Notes: generated by a model not told the origin, from the letters alone. A stretch of 6,467 nucleotides of DNA from Gammaproteobacteria bacterium (GCA_024639445.1 JAHEIJ010000129.1:1-6467), one strand, 5' to 3'. Positions 1-6,467 are shown, counted from the first letter of the stretch. Program-made: numbers and translations.

Positions 1-667
1 GTTCTACCAGTGCCAGTACCCGATCCAGCGCATCCAGAAACGGTGCTGTTTCGGTCAGCTGCGAGCCGATATGGCAATCCACACCCCGAAGACTGAGATG
101 AGGCAGATTTGCCGCCCGGGCATAGACCTCGGGGGCACGATTAATGTCAATCCCGAACTTGTTTTCCTTCAGGCCGGTGGAGATATAAGGATGGGTCCTG
201 GCGTCCACGTCAGGATTAACCCGGATTGATACCGGCGCGGTGACACCGGCTTCCCCGGCAACCTGGTTAAGCAGATCCAGTTCGGCTTCCGACTCAACAT
301 TAAAGCAATGAATGCCCACTTCGAGGGCGCGACGCATTTCATCGGCACGCTTGCCCACACCGGAGAACACCACCCGCTGCGGATCGCCGCCCGCCGCCAG
401 CACGCGCTCCAGTTCACCCACGGAGACGATATCGAATCCGGAACCCAGACGAGCCAGCACATTCAGTACCGCCAGGTTGGAGTTCGCCTTCACCGCATAA
501 CACACCAGATGATCGATCCCTGCCAGTGCGGCATCAAAAGCCCGCCAATGCCGCTCCAGAGTAGCACGAGAATAGATAAAGCACGGTGTGCCGTGCGCCG
601 CTGTAATCTCCGGCACGGCGACATTCTCGGCATACAACACACCGTCTTGATAATTGAAATAATCCAT
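1..667 (-). CDS. lysA: Diaminopimelate decarboxylase, N-terminal 222 residues (3' end beyond window)
   Basis: The enzyme decarboxylates meso-diaminopimelate to L-lysine in the cytoplasm, using PLP, as the last step of lysine synthesis. The reading frame is open from ATG at 667 to the window edge, giving 222 of about 415 residues usual for the family. The N-terminal part carries the alanine-racemase-like PLP barrel. YAVKAN (57-62) contains K60, the expected Schiff-base lysine. GSGFDIVSVGEL (75-86), FNVES (122-126), RVNPDVDA (149-156), KFGI (170-173) and HIGSQ (199-203) follow in the family order, H199 being the residue that stacks on the PLP ring. The C-terminal beta domain with its substrate-binding Cys/Glu is outside the window. 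The start lies 15 bases after the lptM stop with only a weak Shine-Dalgarno sequence, so it is probably co-transcribed with lptM. In pseudomonads dapF usually follows; that cannot be seen here. Identification is secure. Confidence 0.97.
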   Translation of the reverse strand, partial: MDYFNYQDGVLYAENVAVPEITAAHGTPCFIYSRATLERHWRAFDAALAGIDHLVCYAVKANSNLAVLNVLARLGSGFDIVSVGELERVLAAGGDPQRVVFSGVGKRADEMRRALEVGIHCFNVESEAELDLLNQVAGEAGVTAPVSIRVNPDVDARTHPYISTGLKENKFGIDINRAPEVYARAANLPHLSLRGVDCHIGSQLTETAPFLDALDRVLALVE

Positions 668-682
668 GCTGAAAATCCGGGC

Positions 683-823
683 CTATGATTGTTGCAGGAT
701 ATTCTTGGGTTGCTCATCCGGCAGATAAAGCGGGCCTTTCTTGCCGCAACCCGTCAACATACTGCTCACCCCTAAAATGATGACCAGGGCGATAAAGGCA
801 AGTTGCGGTATACAGAGTCTCAT
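683..823 (-). CDS. lptM: LptM/YifL-family small outer-membrane lipoprotein
   Basis: This is a 46-residue lipoprotein precursor. It has a short N-region (MRLC), a hydrophobic stretch at about 7-22 and a lipobox LTGC (23-26), so C26 should be lipidated after signal peptidase II cleavage. The mature protein begins CGKKGPLYLPDEQ, the signature of the LptM/YifL (LppL) family. In E. coli, LptM binds the LptD-LptE LPS translocon and promotes its oxidative maturation, mimicking LPS; the same role is inferred here. At 46 residues it is shorter than E. coli LptM (67), having lost mainly the variable C-terminal tail. The ATG at 823 is preceded by a purine-rich GAAGAGTGAGAGA stretch at good spacing, and by a sigma-70 promoter. 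The gene lies directly upstream of lysA, the position lppL holds in pseudomonads. The identity rests on the lipobox, the mature N-terminus and this context. Confidence 0.9.
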   Translation of the reverse strand: MRLCIPQLAFIALVIILGVSSMLTGCGKKGPLYLPDEQPKNILQQS

Positions 824-852
824 CAATCTCTCACTCTTCCAATTCAGTCCAG

Positions 853-881
853 ATTATACGCACCTGTTGGCCACTTGTGGA
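853..881 (-). promoter_or_regulatory. Sigma-70 promoter for lptM-lysA
   Basis: Read on the minus strand, a perfect TATAAT -10 (853-858) lies 17 bases after TCCACA (876-881), which matches the TTGACA -35 at four of six positions. Transcription would start near 846, giving a leader of about 23 bases to the lptM ATG. Position and spacing fit well; it was not tested against a matrix. Confidence 0.6.
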
Positions 882-895
882 TTACACTTCATAAA
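867..895 (+). promoter_or_regulatory. Candidate sigma-70 promoter for the 941..1591 gene
   Basis: TTGGCC (867-872) and CATAAA (890-895) are separated by 17 bases; each matches the consensus at four of six positions. A start near 902 would leave a leader of about 39 bases. The elements overlap the opposing lptM-lysA promoter, so the two transcripts would compete for the same stretch of DNA. The intergenic region is AT-rich and other pairings are possible, so this is tentative. Confidence 0.3.
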
Positions 896-940
896 GGTAC
901 GAATTAAACTTAATACGGCATAACATGCGGATGGATAACT

Positions 941-1591
941 ATGGCGCTTGATATCGCTTTTGTCATTTTGGGCTTGCTCGGCGTAACGCTTTTCGTCCTG
1001 GGCATTCGCCGCATCTGGCGCTGGAAAATGCTCTCCGGCAGCATCCAGGGGATCAGCGGCGCCCTGTTAATCAGCCTCGCTCTACTTATCGCATCATTCG
1101 CGGCCAACCTCCATAGCTATCAGCGACTCGGCCATGAAAATCCGGTGGCCACCTTGCGGTTTGAACAGCTGGGGCCACAGCATTTTCGGGCCATCCTGGC
1201 GCGCCCGGAGCAGGCAGCGGAAATCTACGAACTCTATGGGGATGAATGGCAGCTGGACGCTCGTGCCTTGAAATGGCACGGCTTTGCGACCTTGCTTGGC
1301 CTCGATAGCGGCTTTCACCTCGAACGCATCAGTGGCCGTTACCAGGATCCCAAGCAGGAGAGCGCTTCGCCACGAAGTGTACACCTGCTCTATGATGGCC
1401 AAGGTCTTGATGTCTGGTCCATTGCCCGTCGTAATCCGGACTGGATACCGTGGGTGGATGCCGTCTATGGCAGTGCCACCTACATGCCGATGGCCCATGG
1501 TGCACGTTACCAGATCAGCATGAGCCAGAGCGGCCTGATTGCCCGCCCGACAAATTTGAAGGCGGAGCAGGTCGTCTCCGAATGGAAATAA
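941..1591 (+). CDS. Conserved two-helix membrane protein of unknown function
   Basis: A 216-residue protein with two hydrophobic helices, at about 4-22 and 38-56, joined by a strongly basic loop (RRIWRWK, 23-29). By the positive-inside rule the loop is cytoplasmic, which places the soluble part (about 60-216) in the periplasm. That domain holds the segments FEQLGPQHFRA, GDEWQLDARALKWHG, SGRYQD and PWVDAVYGSATYMPM (170-184), followed by GARYQISMSQSGLIARP. From memory, this pattern marks a conserved gammaproteobacterial family often deposited as 'cation/multidrug efflux pump'. That name is unsupported here: there are far too few helices for an RND or other pump. I know of no established function. 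The ATG at 941 has a GGA (933-935) at good spacing, and nearby upstream ATGs are out of frame. It diverges from lptM-lysA and lies 72 bases before the sensor kinase, so it could be read together with it. Confidence 0.85.
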   Translation: MALDIAFVILGLLGVTLFVLGIRRIWRWKMLSGSIQGISGALLISLALLIASFAANLHSYQRLGHENPVATLRFEQLGPQHFRAILARPEQAAEIYELYGDEWQLDARALKWHGFATLLGLDSGFHLERISGRYQDPKQESASPRSVHLLYDGQGLDVWSIARRNPDWIPWVDAVYGSATYMPMAHGARYQISMSQSGLIARPTNLKAEQVVSEWK

Positions 1592-1663
1592 TAACCCTGT
1601 TTTATAACAACAGAATCACGATTGCTTATTTATAAGGTCTTTCTTTAACTCATAACTGATTGC

Positions 1664-3619
1664 GTGCGTATACGAACCAATATATTTATCTGGGTGTTTG
1701 TGGCTATCGTCGTGCCGTTGACTGCACTCACGCTGGCGGCCACCTACTACAGTGAGCACACCTATCAGCGTGAAGTGACTCGCGAGGTCAACACCAGCCT
1801 GAATAATATCGTTGCCAACATCAAACGCCAGTTGGCGGCCAATCGAAACCTGACCCTTGGAATATCACAAGCACCGGCCGTACAAGCCTTTATCCCCGTG
1901 TTGCATAACATCAGTCGCAGTGAAATTCCTACCCATGCCAGGCTCCTACGGCAGCGGGTGAACAATTATTTTGAAGGCTTCCAGACCATCCTGCCGGGCA
2001 GATTCATTTTACGTATTCTCGACGCACAGGGTAATACCGTCGTCAAGGTCAGTCACAGCCGCATCAGTACACCGATTTATGAAAGCCTGTCCGGCCTGCG
2101 TTATGTGGAAGAGGAGATCAACGATCCGGATTTCATCACCCTATTGTCGCAGCTACCGATGGATGAAGTCAGTTCACTTTATCTCATCCATAATCATCGC
2201 CAAACAGATCCGACGCAGACCTTCCTTATTCAGGATGCGGTGGTGCCACTACACTTTAATAATGAGTTCGTCGGTGCACTGGCTTTTACCACTGCGGGTG
2301 AGGAATTCGATCGTCTTCTTGAGCATGCCACCCGTTTGTATTCCGGACAGCTTATGATTGCGGAACTCAATCCCGACAATCCGGAGCAGCATGGTATACG
2401 TTTGCATGATGAGGCGGATGAGTTGCGCTTCAGTCAGAACTATCCGGGTTCCAGAAGACTGCAAACATCTTACGCTGACGAGTTTCTTGAGTACGCCAGC
2501 GACAATCTGGATGGGATTTTCACAACTCGGGACGGACAACCGATTTACTACACGGAGTTGTTTGCCTATCCCAACCAATTCACCAGCTGGCTGGTAGCTT
2601 CACGGCTCGATGCCGATCAGATCTCTGCGCCGTTTACCCGGATTCGAATCGGCATCTGGTTATTTGCCGCTGCGGCCCTGTTTATCTCCGTGTTGTTAAC
2701 GGACCTGGGGGCACGCCGAATTGCACGGCCCATCTGCCAGCTCGCCAGTAACATCAAGGCTTTTGCTGACGGAGATCACCACCAGCATGCCGCCACCCGC
2801 CAACCCACCGATGAAGTCCGCGCCCTGGCAAATGCGTTTAACTATCTATCAGATACCCTGCAAGCTGCCGAGTCAGAACGGGACCGCGCCCAACACATGG
2901 TTCTGCAAAGCAATAAACTGGCCAGCATCGGTCAAATGGCCGCCGGGATCGGCCATGAAATCAATAATCCACTCAACAATATTCTTTCATACACCAAACT
3001 ACTGACGCGCAATCTGGAAGAACACGGTGAGAAGATCGATGCCGCCAACCGGGAACAATTACTGACTGACCTGCAGTCCTTACGTGAGGAAACTCTACGC
3101 GCCTCGGAAATCGTCAAGGGCATTCTCAACTTTGCCCGCCAGGTCCCTCCCCAGTACAGCCGCTTTGAACTCCAGCCATGGTTGGAAAAAACTCTGAATA
3201 TCGTGCGCCAGGCTGCAAAAAGTCACCAGGTTAATATTAAACTGGAAAACGATTATGACGGCGTACTGGAAGGCGATCGGGGTCAGTTGCAACAGGCCCT
3301 GGTCAACCTGTTACTCAATGCGATTCAGGCCAGCCCTGCTGACAGCACGGTACGCCTGATCGCCCACGCACAGGATGGACGTCTTATAATCAAGGTCTGT
3401 GACGAAGGTACGGGAATTAGCGAGAACACATTGGACAATATTTTCGATCCGTTTTTCACCACCAAACCGGAAGGCGAAGGCAGTGGCCTGGGTCTGTCGA
3501 TCAGCCTGGGTATCGTGGAACGTCATCAGGGTCACCTGGACATCAGCAACAATCCGCAGCGAGGTGTAACGGCAAGCCTCACCCTTCCCTTGATGGCGCA
3601 GTTGGATCAACAGGCATGA
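1664..3619 (+). CDS. Membrane sensor histidine kinase, NtrC-system type
   Basis: A 651-residue kinase. A first membrane helix (about 7-27) and a second (about 329-347) enclose a periplasmic region of about 300 residues. Its length and segments such as LRILDAQGNTVVKV and PLHFNNEFVGALAF suggest a double-Cache sensor; the ligand is unknown. A HAMP domain (from about 350, beginning ARPI) and a short coiled linker lead to HisKA with GIGHEINNPLNNI, where H431 is the phosphoacceptor. The HATPase domain has the N box NLLLNAIQAS (N548, N552), G1 DEGTGI (580-585), FDPFFTTK and G2 GEGSGLGLSI (604-613), all intact, so the kinase should be active. The start is GTG at 1664; it is the only in-frame start between an upstream stop (1646) and the first helix, and it lacks a clear Shine-Dalgarno sequence. 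The gene overlaps the regulator by ATGA. The H-box resembles those of NtrB/AtoS/ZraS-type kinases; no specific ortholog can be named. Confidence 0.95.
   Translation: MRIRTNIFIWVFVAIVVPLTALTLAATYYSEHTYQREVTREVNTSLNNIVANIKRQLAANRNLTLGISQAPAVQAFIPVLHNISRSEIPTHARLLRQRVNNYFEGFQTILPGRFILRILDAQGNTVVKVSHSRISTPIYESLSGLRYVEEEINDPDFITLLSQLPMDEVSSLYLIHNHRQTDPTQTFLIQDAVVPLHFNNEFVGALAFTTAGEEFDRLLEHATRLYSGQLMIAELNPDNPEQHGIRLHDEADELRFSQNYPGSRRLQTSYADEFLEYASDNLDGIFTTRDGQPIYYTELFAYPNQFTSWLVASRLDADQISAPFTRIRIGIWLFAAAALFISVLLTDLGARRIARPICQLASNIKAFADGDHHQHAATRQPTDEVRALANAFNYLSDTLQAAESERDRAQHMVLQSNKLASIGQMAAGIGHEINNPLNNILSYTKLLTRNLEEHGEKIDAANREQLLTDLQSLREETLRASEIVKGILNFARQVPPQYSRFELQPWLEKTLNIVRQAAKSHQVNIKLENDYDGVLEGDRGQLQQALVNLLLNAIQASPADSTVRLIAHAQDGRLIIKVCDEGTGISENTLDNIFDPFFTTKPEGEGSGLGLSISLGIVERHQGHLDISNNPQRGVTASLTLPLMAQLDQQA
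3616..3619 (+). other. ATGA stop/start overlap coupling kinase and regulator
   Basis: The ATG of the regulator (3616-3618) shares bases with the TGA of the kinase (3617-3619). Such overlaps usually mean that ribosomes finishing the first gene reinitiate at the second, fixing the ratio of the two partners. Confidence 0.9.
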
Positions 3620-4968
3620 ATGCGCAACCGCTTGTCCTGTTTGTCGATGATGATCCCAAAGCGGGAGATCTGATGCTGCGCTTCAGTGAAAGCGCCTCAT
3701 TCAGTTGCAAGGTATTCCAGGAACCTGCGCTCGCGCTGGCCGAATTCAAACAGCATGGTGCCGACCTGGTTGTCAGCGATCTGCGTATGCCCGGGATGAG
3801 TGGTACCGATCTGTTGCAGGCAATACGCACAATTAACGACAATGTGCCCTTCATTATCATCACCGGTTACGCCAATATCGACGACGCCATTGAGGCCCTT
3901 CGCCTGGGTGCCAACGACTTTATCAAGAAACCGTTCGACATGGATGAACTGCAGGTGCTTATCGATAAGACCCTCGGACATCGCGCCCTGCTGGAAGAAA
4001 ATCGCCTGCTTAAACGTCAGTTGAGTGACGAGCGCCAACGTTTTGGTATGGTCGGGCATGCTGCCGCCATTGAATCCATATATCACACCATCGAGAAAAT
4101 CGCCGATATCCGCTGCAATGTCATCATTGAAGGTGAGTCAGGCACGGGCAAGGAACTGGTCGCACGCGCCATTCATTACCAGAGCCAGTCTGCCGAGCAG
4201 CCCTTTGTGGTCATTGATTGCGGTGCCCTGACCGAAAACCTGTTGGAAAGTGAACTGTTCGGCCATGAAAAAGGGGCCTTTACCGGCGCTCACAAAGCCA
4301 AGCAAGGGTTGTTGCCGGCGGCTTCAGGCGGCACGGTGTTTCTGGATGAGATTGGCAATATCTCCGATGCCATGCAGATCAAACTGCTGCGCGTGATTCA
4401 GGAACAACAATTGACCCCCGTCGGTGGCCTGGAACCCATCAATATTGATGTGCGGTTTATTGTCGCGACCAACCGTAACCTGGAAGAGCTCATCCTCAAG
4501 GGTAAATTTCGTGCCGATCTCTATCACCGACTTAACGTGGTAAATATCACTATGCCGCCGCTGCGTGAACGGCACGAGGATATTCCACTGCTGGTTCAAC
4601 ACTTCGTGGATCATTACGCTCAACACTATCACCGTGATGTCACCGGCTTTGATGCGGAATCCATGCAGTTGTTACTGGAACACGACTGGCCAGGGAATGT
4701 ACGTGAATTACAAAACCTGGTGGAGCGTCATGTCGCTCTGGCGGATGGGCCGCTCATGCACCTGGAGACGATCACCAGCCTGCGGGGAGAAAATCACATC
4801 GATAGCGATCTACCGACCCTGGCGGAACTGGAACAACGATATATTCAAAAGGTGCTGGATCGCTTTAACCAAAGCCGGGAGAAAACCGCCGAGACCCTCG
4901 GGGTGAATAAATCCACCCTCTGGCGCAAGCTCCAAAGCTACAAGAACAAAACACCCAACGAAGAATAA
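3616..4968 (+). CDS. NtrC-family sigma-54-dependent response regulator
   Basis: A 450-residue cytoplasmic transcription activator with the three standard domains. The receiver (1 to about 120) has the acidic cluster D11-D13, the phosphoacceptor D55 in VVSDLRMPGMSG, T83 and the K105-P106 pair. The AAA+ domain (about 145-385) has Walker A GESGTGKE (173-180), an intact GAFTGA sigma-54 contact loop (220-225), Walker B VFLDE (241-245), ATNRNLEE, the LYHRLNVV and LRER segments, and WPGNVREL (358-365). A Fis-type helix-turn-helix (about 404-442) ends in NKSTLWRKLQSY. All key residues are present, so it should bind enhancer sites as an oligomer and open promoters with RpoN once phosphorylated. Its ATG overlaps the kinase stop as ATGA, with GGA (3604-3606) acting as a possible ribosome site, implying translational coupling and a cognate pair. 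The target genes are not evident. Confidence 0.96.
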   Translation: MNAQPLVLFVDDDPKAGDLMLRFSESASFSCKVFQEPALALAEFKQHGADLVVSDLRMPGMSGTDLLQAIRTINDNVPFIIITGYANIDDAIEALRLGANDFIKKPFDMDELQVLIDKTLGHRALLEENRLLKRQLSDERQRFGMVGHAAAIESIYHTIEKIADIRCNVIIEGESGTGKELVARAIHYQSQSAEQPFVVIDCGALTENLLESELFGHEKGAFTGAHKAKQGLLPAASGGTVFLDEIGNISDAMQIKLLRVIQEQQLTPVGGLEPINIDVRFIVATNRNLEELILKGKFRADLYHRLNVVNITMPPLRERHEDIPLLVQHFVDHYAQHYHRDVTGFDAESMQLLLEHDWPGNVRELQNLVERHVALADGPLMHLETITSLRGENHIDSDLPTLAELEQRYIQKVLDRFNQSREKTAETLGVNKSTLWRKLQSYKNKTPNEE

Positions 4969-5075
4969 GACATCCGCGTGACCCCACTGAGAGTTTCATC
5001 CATGGGGCATGTTAAACTTTTTGCTACAGTCGGCAGCTTCAGGCCCCCATCCATAATTATCATAAAGACAGATTA

Positions 5076-6467
5076 GTGAGCATTCATCGCCATCCCAGTC
5101 GTCTGCAACGTCACCTGGATGAGTTTCGTGTCCGGATTGCGCGACCCGATGCCATTCTGTCACTTTCCCTGCTGGGTATGATCGCCGGGGTATTTGCCGG
5201 TCTGACCGTCATTGCGCTCCGGCTGCTGGTGGAGTGGGCGCAAAGCGTGTTTTATCCGGGTGTGCAACCGGAAGACTTTGAAGCCCTCGCGCCTCATTGG
5301 CGCCTGCTGGCACCCCTGATTGGCGGCATTATGATCGGTGTGTTGTTTCGCTTTACGCAGGAGTCCAGTCATCGGGTTGGCATTCTGCATATCCTGGAGC
5401 GACTCGAATATTTCCAGGGCCGTCTGCCCTGGCGGAATGCGTTGGTACAGTTTTTCGGTGGCGCTATCAGTATGGTTGCCGGTCATTCAGTGGGCCGGGA
5501 AGGACCCAGCGCTCACCTGGGTGCAGCCAGCAGCAATATCCCCGCCCAGGCCCTGGGCCTGCCCAATAACAGTCTGCGCATCCTGGCGGCCAGCGGCGCC
5601 GCCGCCGGCATTGCCGCTTCTTTCAACACACCCCTGGCCGGGGCCGCCTTCGCCATGGAAGTGCTATTAATGGAGTACACCGTGGCGGGATTCGCCCCGG
5701 TGATCCTGGCGACGGTTAGCGCTACCACCCTAACGCGAGCGGTATTAGGTAGTGATCTTGCCTACAACGTGCCTGCCCTGACCCTAGGTAGCCTGGGTGA
5801 ACTGCCCTATATCCTGCTGGCCGGTGTGCTGATCGGACTGCTGGCAACCGGTTTTAATCACCTGTTCCAACTGGTCTCATCAAACGGCCGAAAACTGCCT
5901 ATCATGCTACGACTCAGCCTGGCGGGCCTACTGGTTGGGTTATGCGGCCTTGCCGTCCCTGAGGTGATGGGGATCGGGGATGACACCGTGAATCGCATGC
6001 TGCTGGGTGAGCCCGGTATCATGTTGTTGGTGGCGATACTGCTGATGAAGATCATCGCGACCTGCGGCGGCATCGGCCTCGGCTTACCTGGCGGAATCAT
6101 CGGCCCAGCCCTATTCATCGGCGCAGCCGCCGGGGGCCTGCTGGGCACCCTTGGTGTCATGCTGGGCATCAATGAACCGGCATCCATTGGCCTGTATGCC
6201 ATGATCGGCATGGGGGCCATGATGGCAGGTAGTTTGCAGGCCCCGCTGGCTGGCTTGATTGCCATCCTGGAACTGACGGGCAATCCCAATTTCATCCTGC
6301 CTGGCATGCTGGCGGTGGTCGCCGCCACCATCACCAGTGGCAGCATCGGGCGGCGGGAATCGATTTTCCAGGGACTCATGCGTAGCCTCGGCCTGGACTA
6401 CCGCAATGACCCCGTTGCCCAATCATTGCGCCGTGTCGGCGTAGCCGGCGTCATGAACCGACATGTG
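5076..6467 (+). CDS. CLC-family anion channel/transporter (3' end beyond window)
   Basis: A multi-helix inner-membrane protein of the CLC family, 464 codons in the window with no stop. Family signatures appear in order: VGHSVGREGPSAHLGAA at about 137-150 with the external gate E142 (GREGP, 140-144); GVAA-like small-residue helix ASGAAAGIAASFNTPLAG ending at 189; and LPGGIIGP (337-344), the GIFAP equivalent. The GSGIP selectivity motif is replaced by VGIL (101-104). After E195 in FNTPLAGAAFAME the next residue is V196, where CLC-ec1 has the proton glutamate E203, so proton coupling is doubtful. F431 probably takes the place of the central tyrosine. From about 452, RRVGVAGVMNRHV reads like the start of a CBS domain, so the full protein probably has a cytoplasmic CBS pair. 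GTG at 5076 is the only start between the upstream stop (5013) and the first helix; its ribosome site is weak. Substrate (chloride, fluoride or another anion) is undetermined. Confidence 0.93.
   Translation, partial: MSIHRHPSRLQRHLDEFRVRIARPDAILSLSLLGMIAGVFAGLTVIALRLLVEWAQSVFYPGVQPEDFEALAPHWRLLAPLIGGIMIGVLFRFTQESSHRVGILHILERLEYFQGRLPWRNALVQFFGGAISMVAGHSVGREGPSAHLGAASSNIPAQALGLPNNSLRILAASGAAAGIAASFNTPLAGAAFAMEVLLMEYTVAGFAPVILATVSATTLTRAVLGSDLAYNVPALTLGSLGELPYILLAGVLIGLLATGFNHLFQLVSSNGRKLPIMLRLSLAGLLVGLCGLAVPEVMGIGDDTVNRMLLGEPGIMLLVAILLMKIIATCGGIGLGLPGGIIGPALFIGAAAGGLLGTLGVMLGINEPASIGLYAMIGMGAMMAGSLQAPLAGLIAILELTGNPNFILPGMLAVVAATITSGSIGRRESIFQGLMRSLGLDYRNDPVAQSLRRVGVAGVMNRHV

Noticed and set aside
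308..688. 126-residue plus-strand reading frame over lysA
   Set aside because: It is antisense to lysA, which has clear family motifs; the translation has no recognisable domain or start signal.
1094..1498. 134-residue minus-strand reading frame inside the membrane protein gene
   Set aside because: It is antisense to a gene with conserved protein features and lacks domains of its own.
941..1591. Efflux pump annotation for the 216-residue protein
   Set aside because: Two helices and no RND, MFS, SMR or MATE motifs; the architecture does not support a pump.
1612..1625. Possible sigma-54 -12 element (TTGC at 1622-1625)
   Set aside because: The bases 12 upstream are AG rather than the required GG, so the -24 element is missing.
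1592..1663. Possible promoter for the kinase gene (TATAAC at 1603-1608, TATAAG at 1631-1636)
   Set aside because: Both resemble a -10 element, but no acceptable -35 lies 16-18 bases upstream of either.
4982..5022. Possible intrinsic terminator after the response regulator
   Set aside because: Only a 5-bp stem (CCCCA/TGGGG) with a 16-base loop, and the T-run starts about 10 bases after the stem; too weak to call.
5003..5045. Possible sigma-54 promoter upstream of the CLC gene (TGGGGCA with TTTTTGC; GGCAGCTTCAGGC)
   Set aside because: The GG-to-GC spacing is 15 or more bases in the first case and 9 in the second, instead of the nearly invariant 10.
5858..6379. 173-residue minus-strand reading frame rich in Met, Pro and Ala
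   Set aside because: It is the antisense shadow of the GC-rich, glycine/alanine-rich membrane helices of the CLC gene.

Overview
The window looks like ordinary chromosome from a gammaproteobacterium. The main evidence is the lptM-lysA pair (lppL-lysA in pseudomonads), a layout typical of that class, and a 216-residue protein whose family I recognise only from gammaproteobacteria. Base composition is moderate, slightly above half GC by eye. I see no insertion sequences, tRNA or rRNA genes, CRISPR arrays, integrase genes or prophage genes. I cannot name the genus.

Layout. On the minus strand, at the left end, lie the 5' 222 codons of lysA (diaminopimelate decarboxylase, last step of lysine synthesis; the 3' end is off the window). 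Just upstream of it is a 46-codon lipoprotein gene of the LptM/YifL family (683..823). A good sigma-70 promoter for this pair sits at 853..881. The remaining genes run on the plus strand: a conserved two-helix membrane protein of unknown function (941..1591); a membrane sensor histidine kinase (1664..3619); an NtrC-family sigma-54 response regulator that overlaps it by four bases (3616..4968); and a CLC-type anion channel/transporter (5076 to the window end), open at its 3' end and probably continuing into CBS domains.

How the genes fit together. LptM and LysA form a two-gene unit serving outer-membrane assembly and lysine/peptidoglycan precursor supply. The kinase and regulator are translationally coupled and almost certainly form one phosphorelay: the periplasmic sensor domain controls H431, which phosphorylates D55 of a regulator with an intact GAFTGA loop. 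I found no convincing sigma-54 promoter in the window, so the regulon probably lies elsewhere. The CLC gene follows by 107 bases; regulation of it by the two-component system is possible but not shown.

The points most worth a second look are the CLC residues (external gate glutamate kept, internal proton-glutamate position Val, selectivity motif degenerate), the uncharacterised membrane protein divergent from lptM-lysA, and the kinase/regulator pair of unknown signal. I found no clearly novel multi-gene system.
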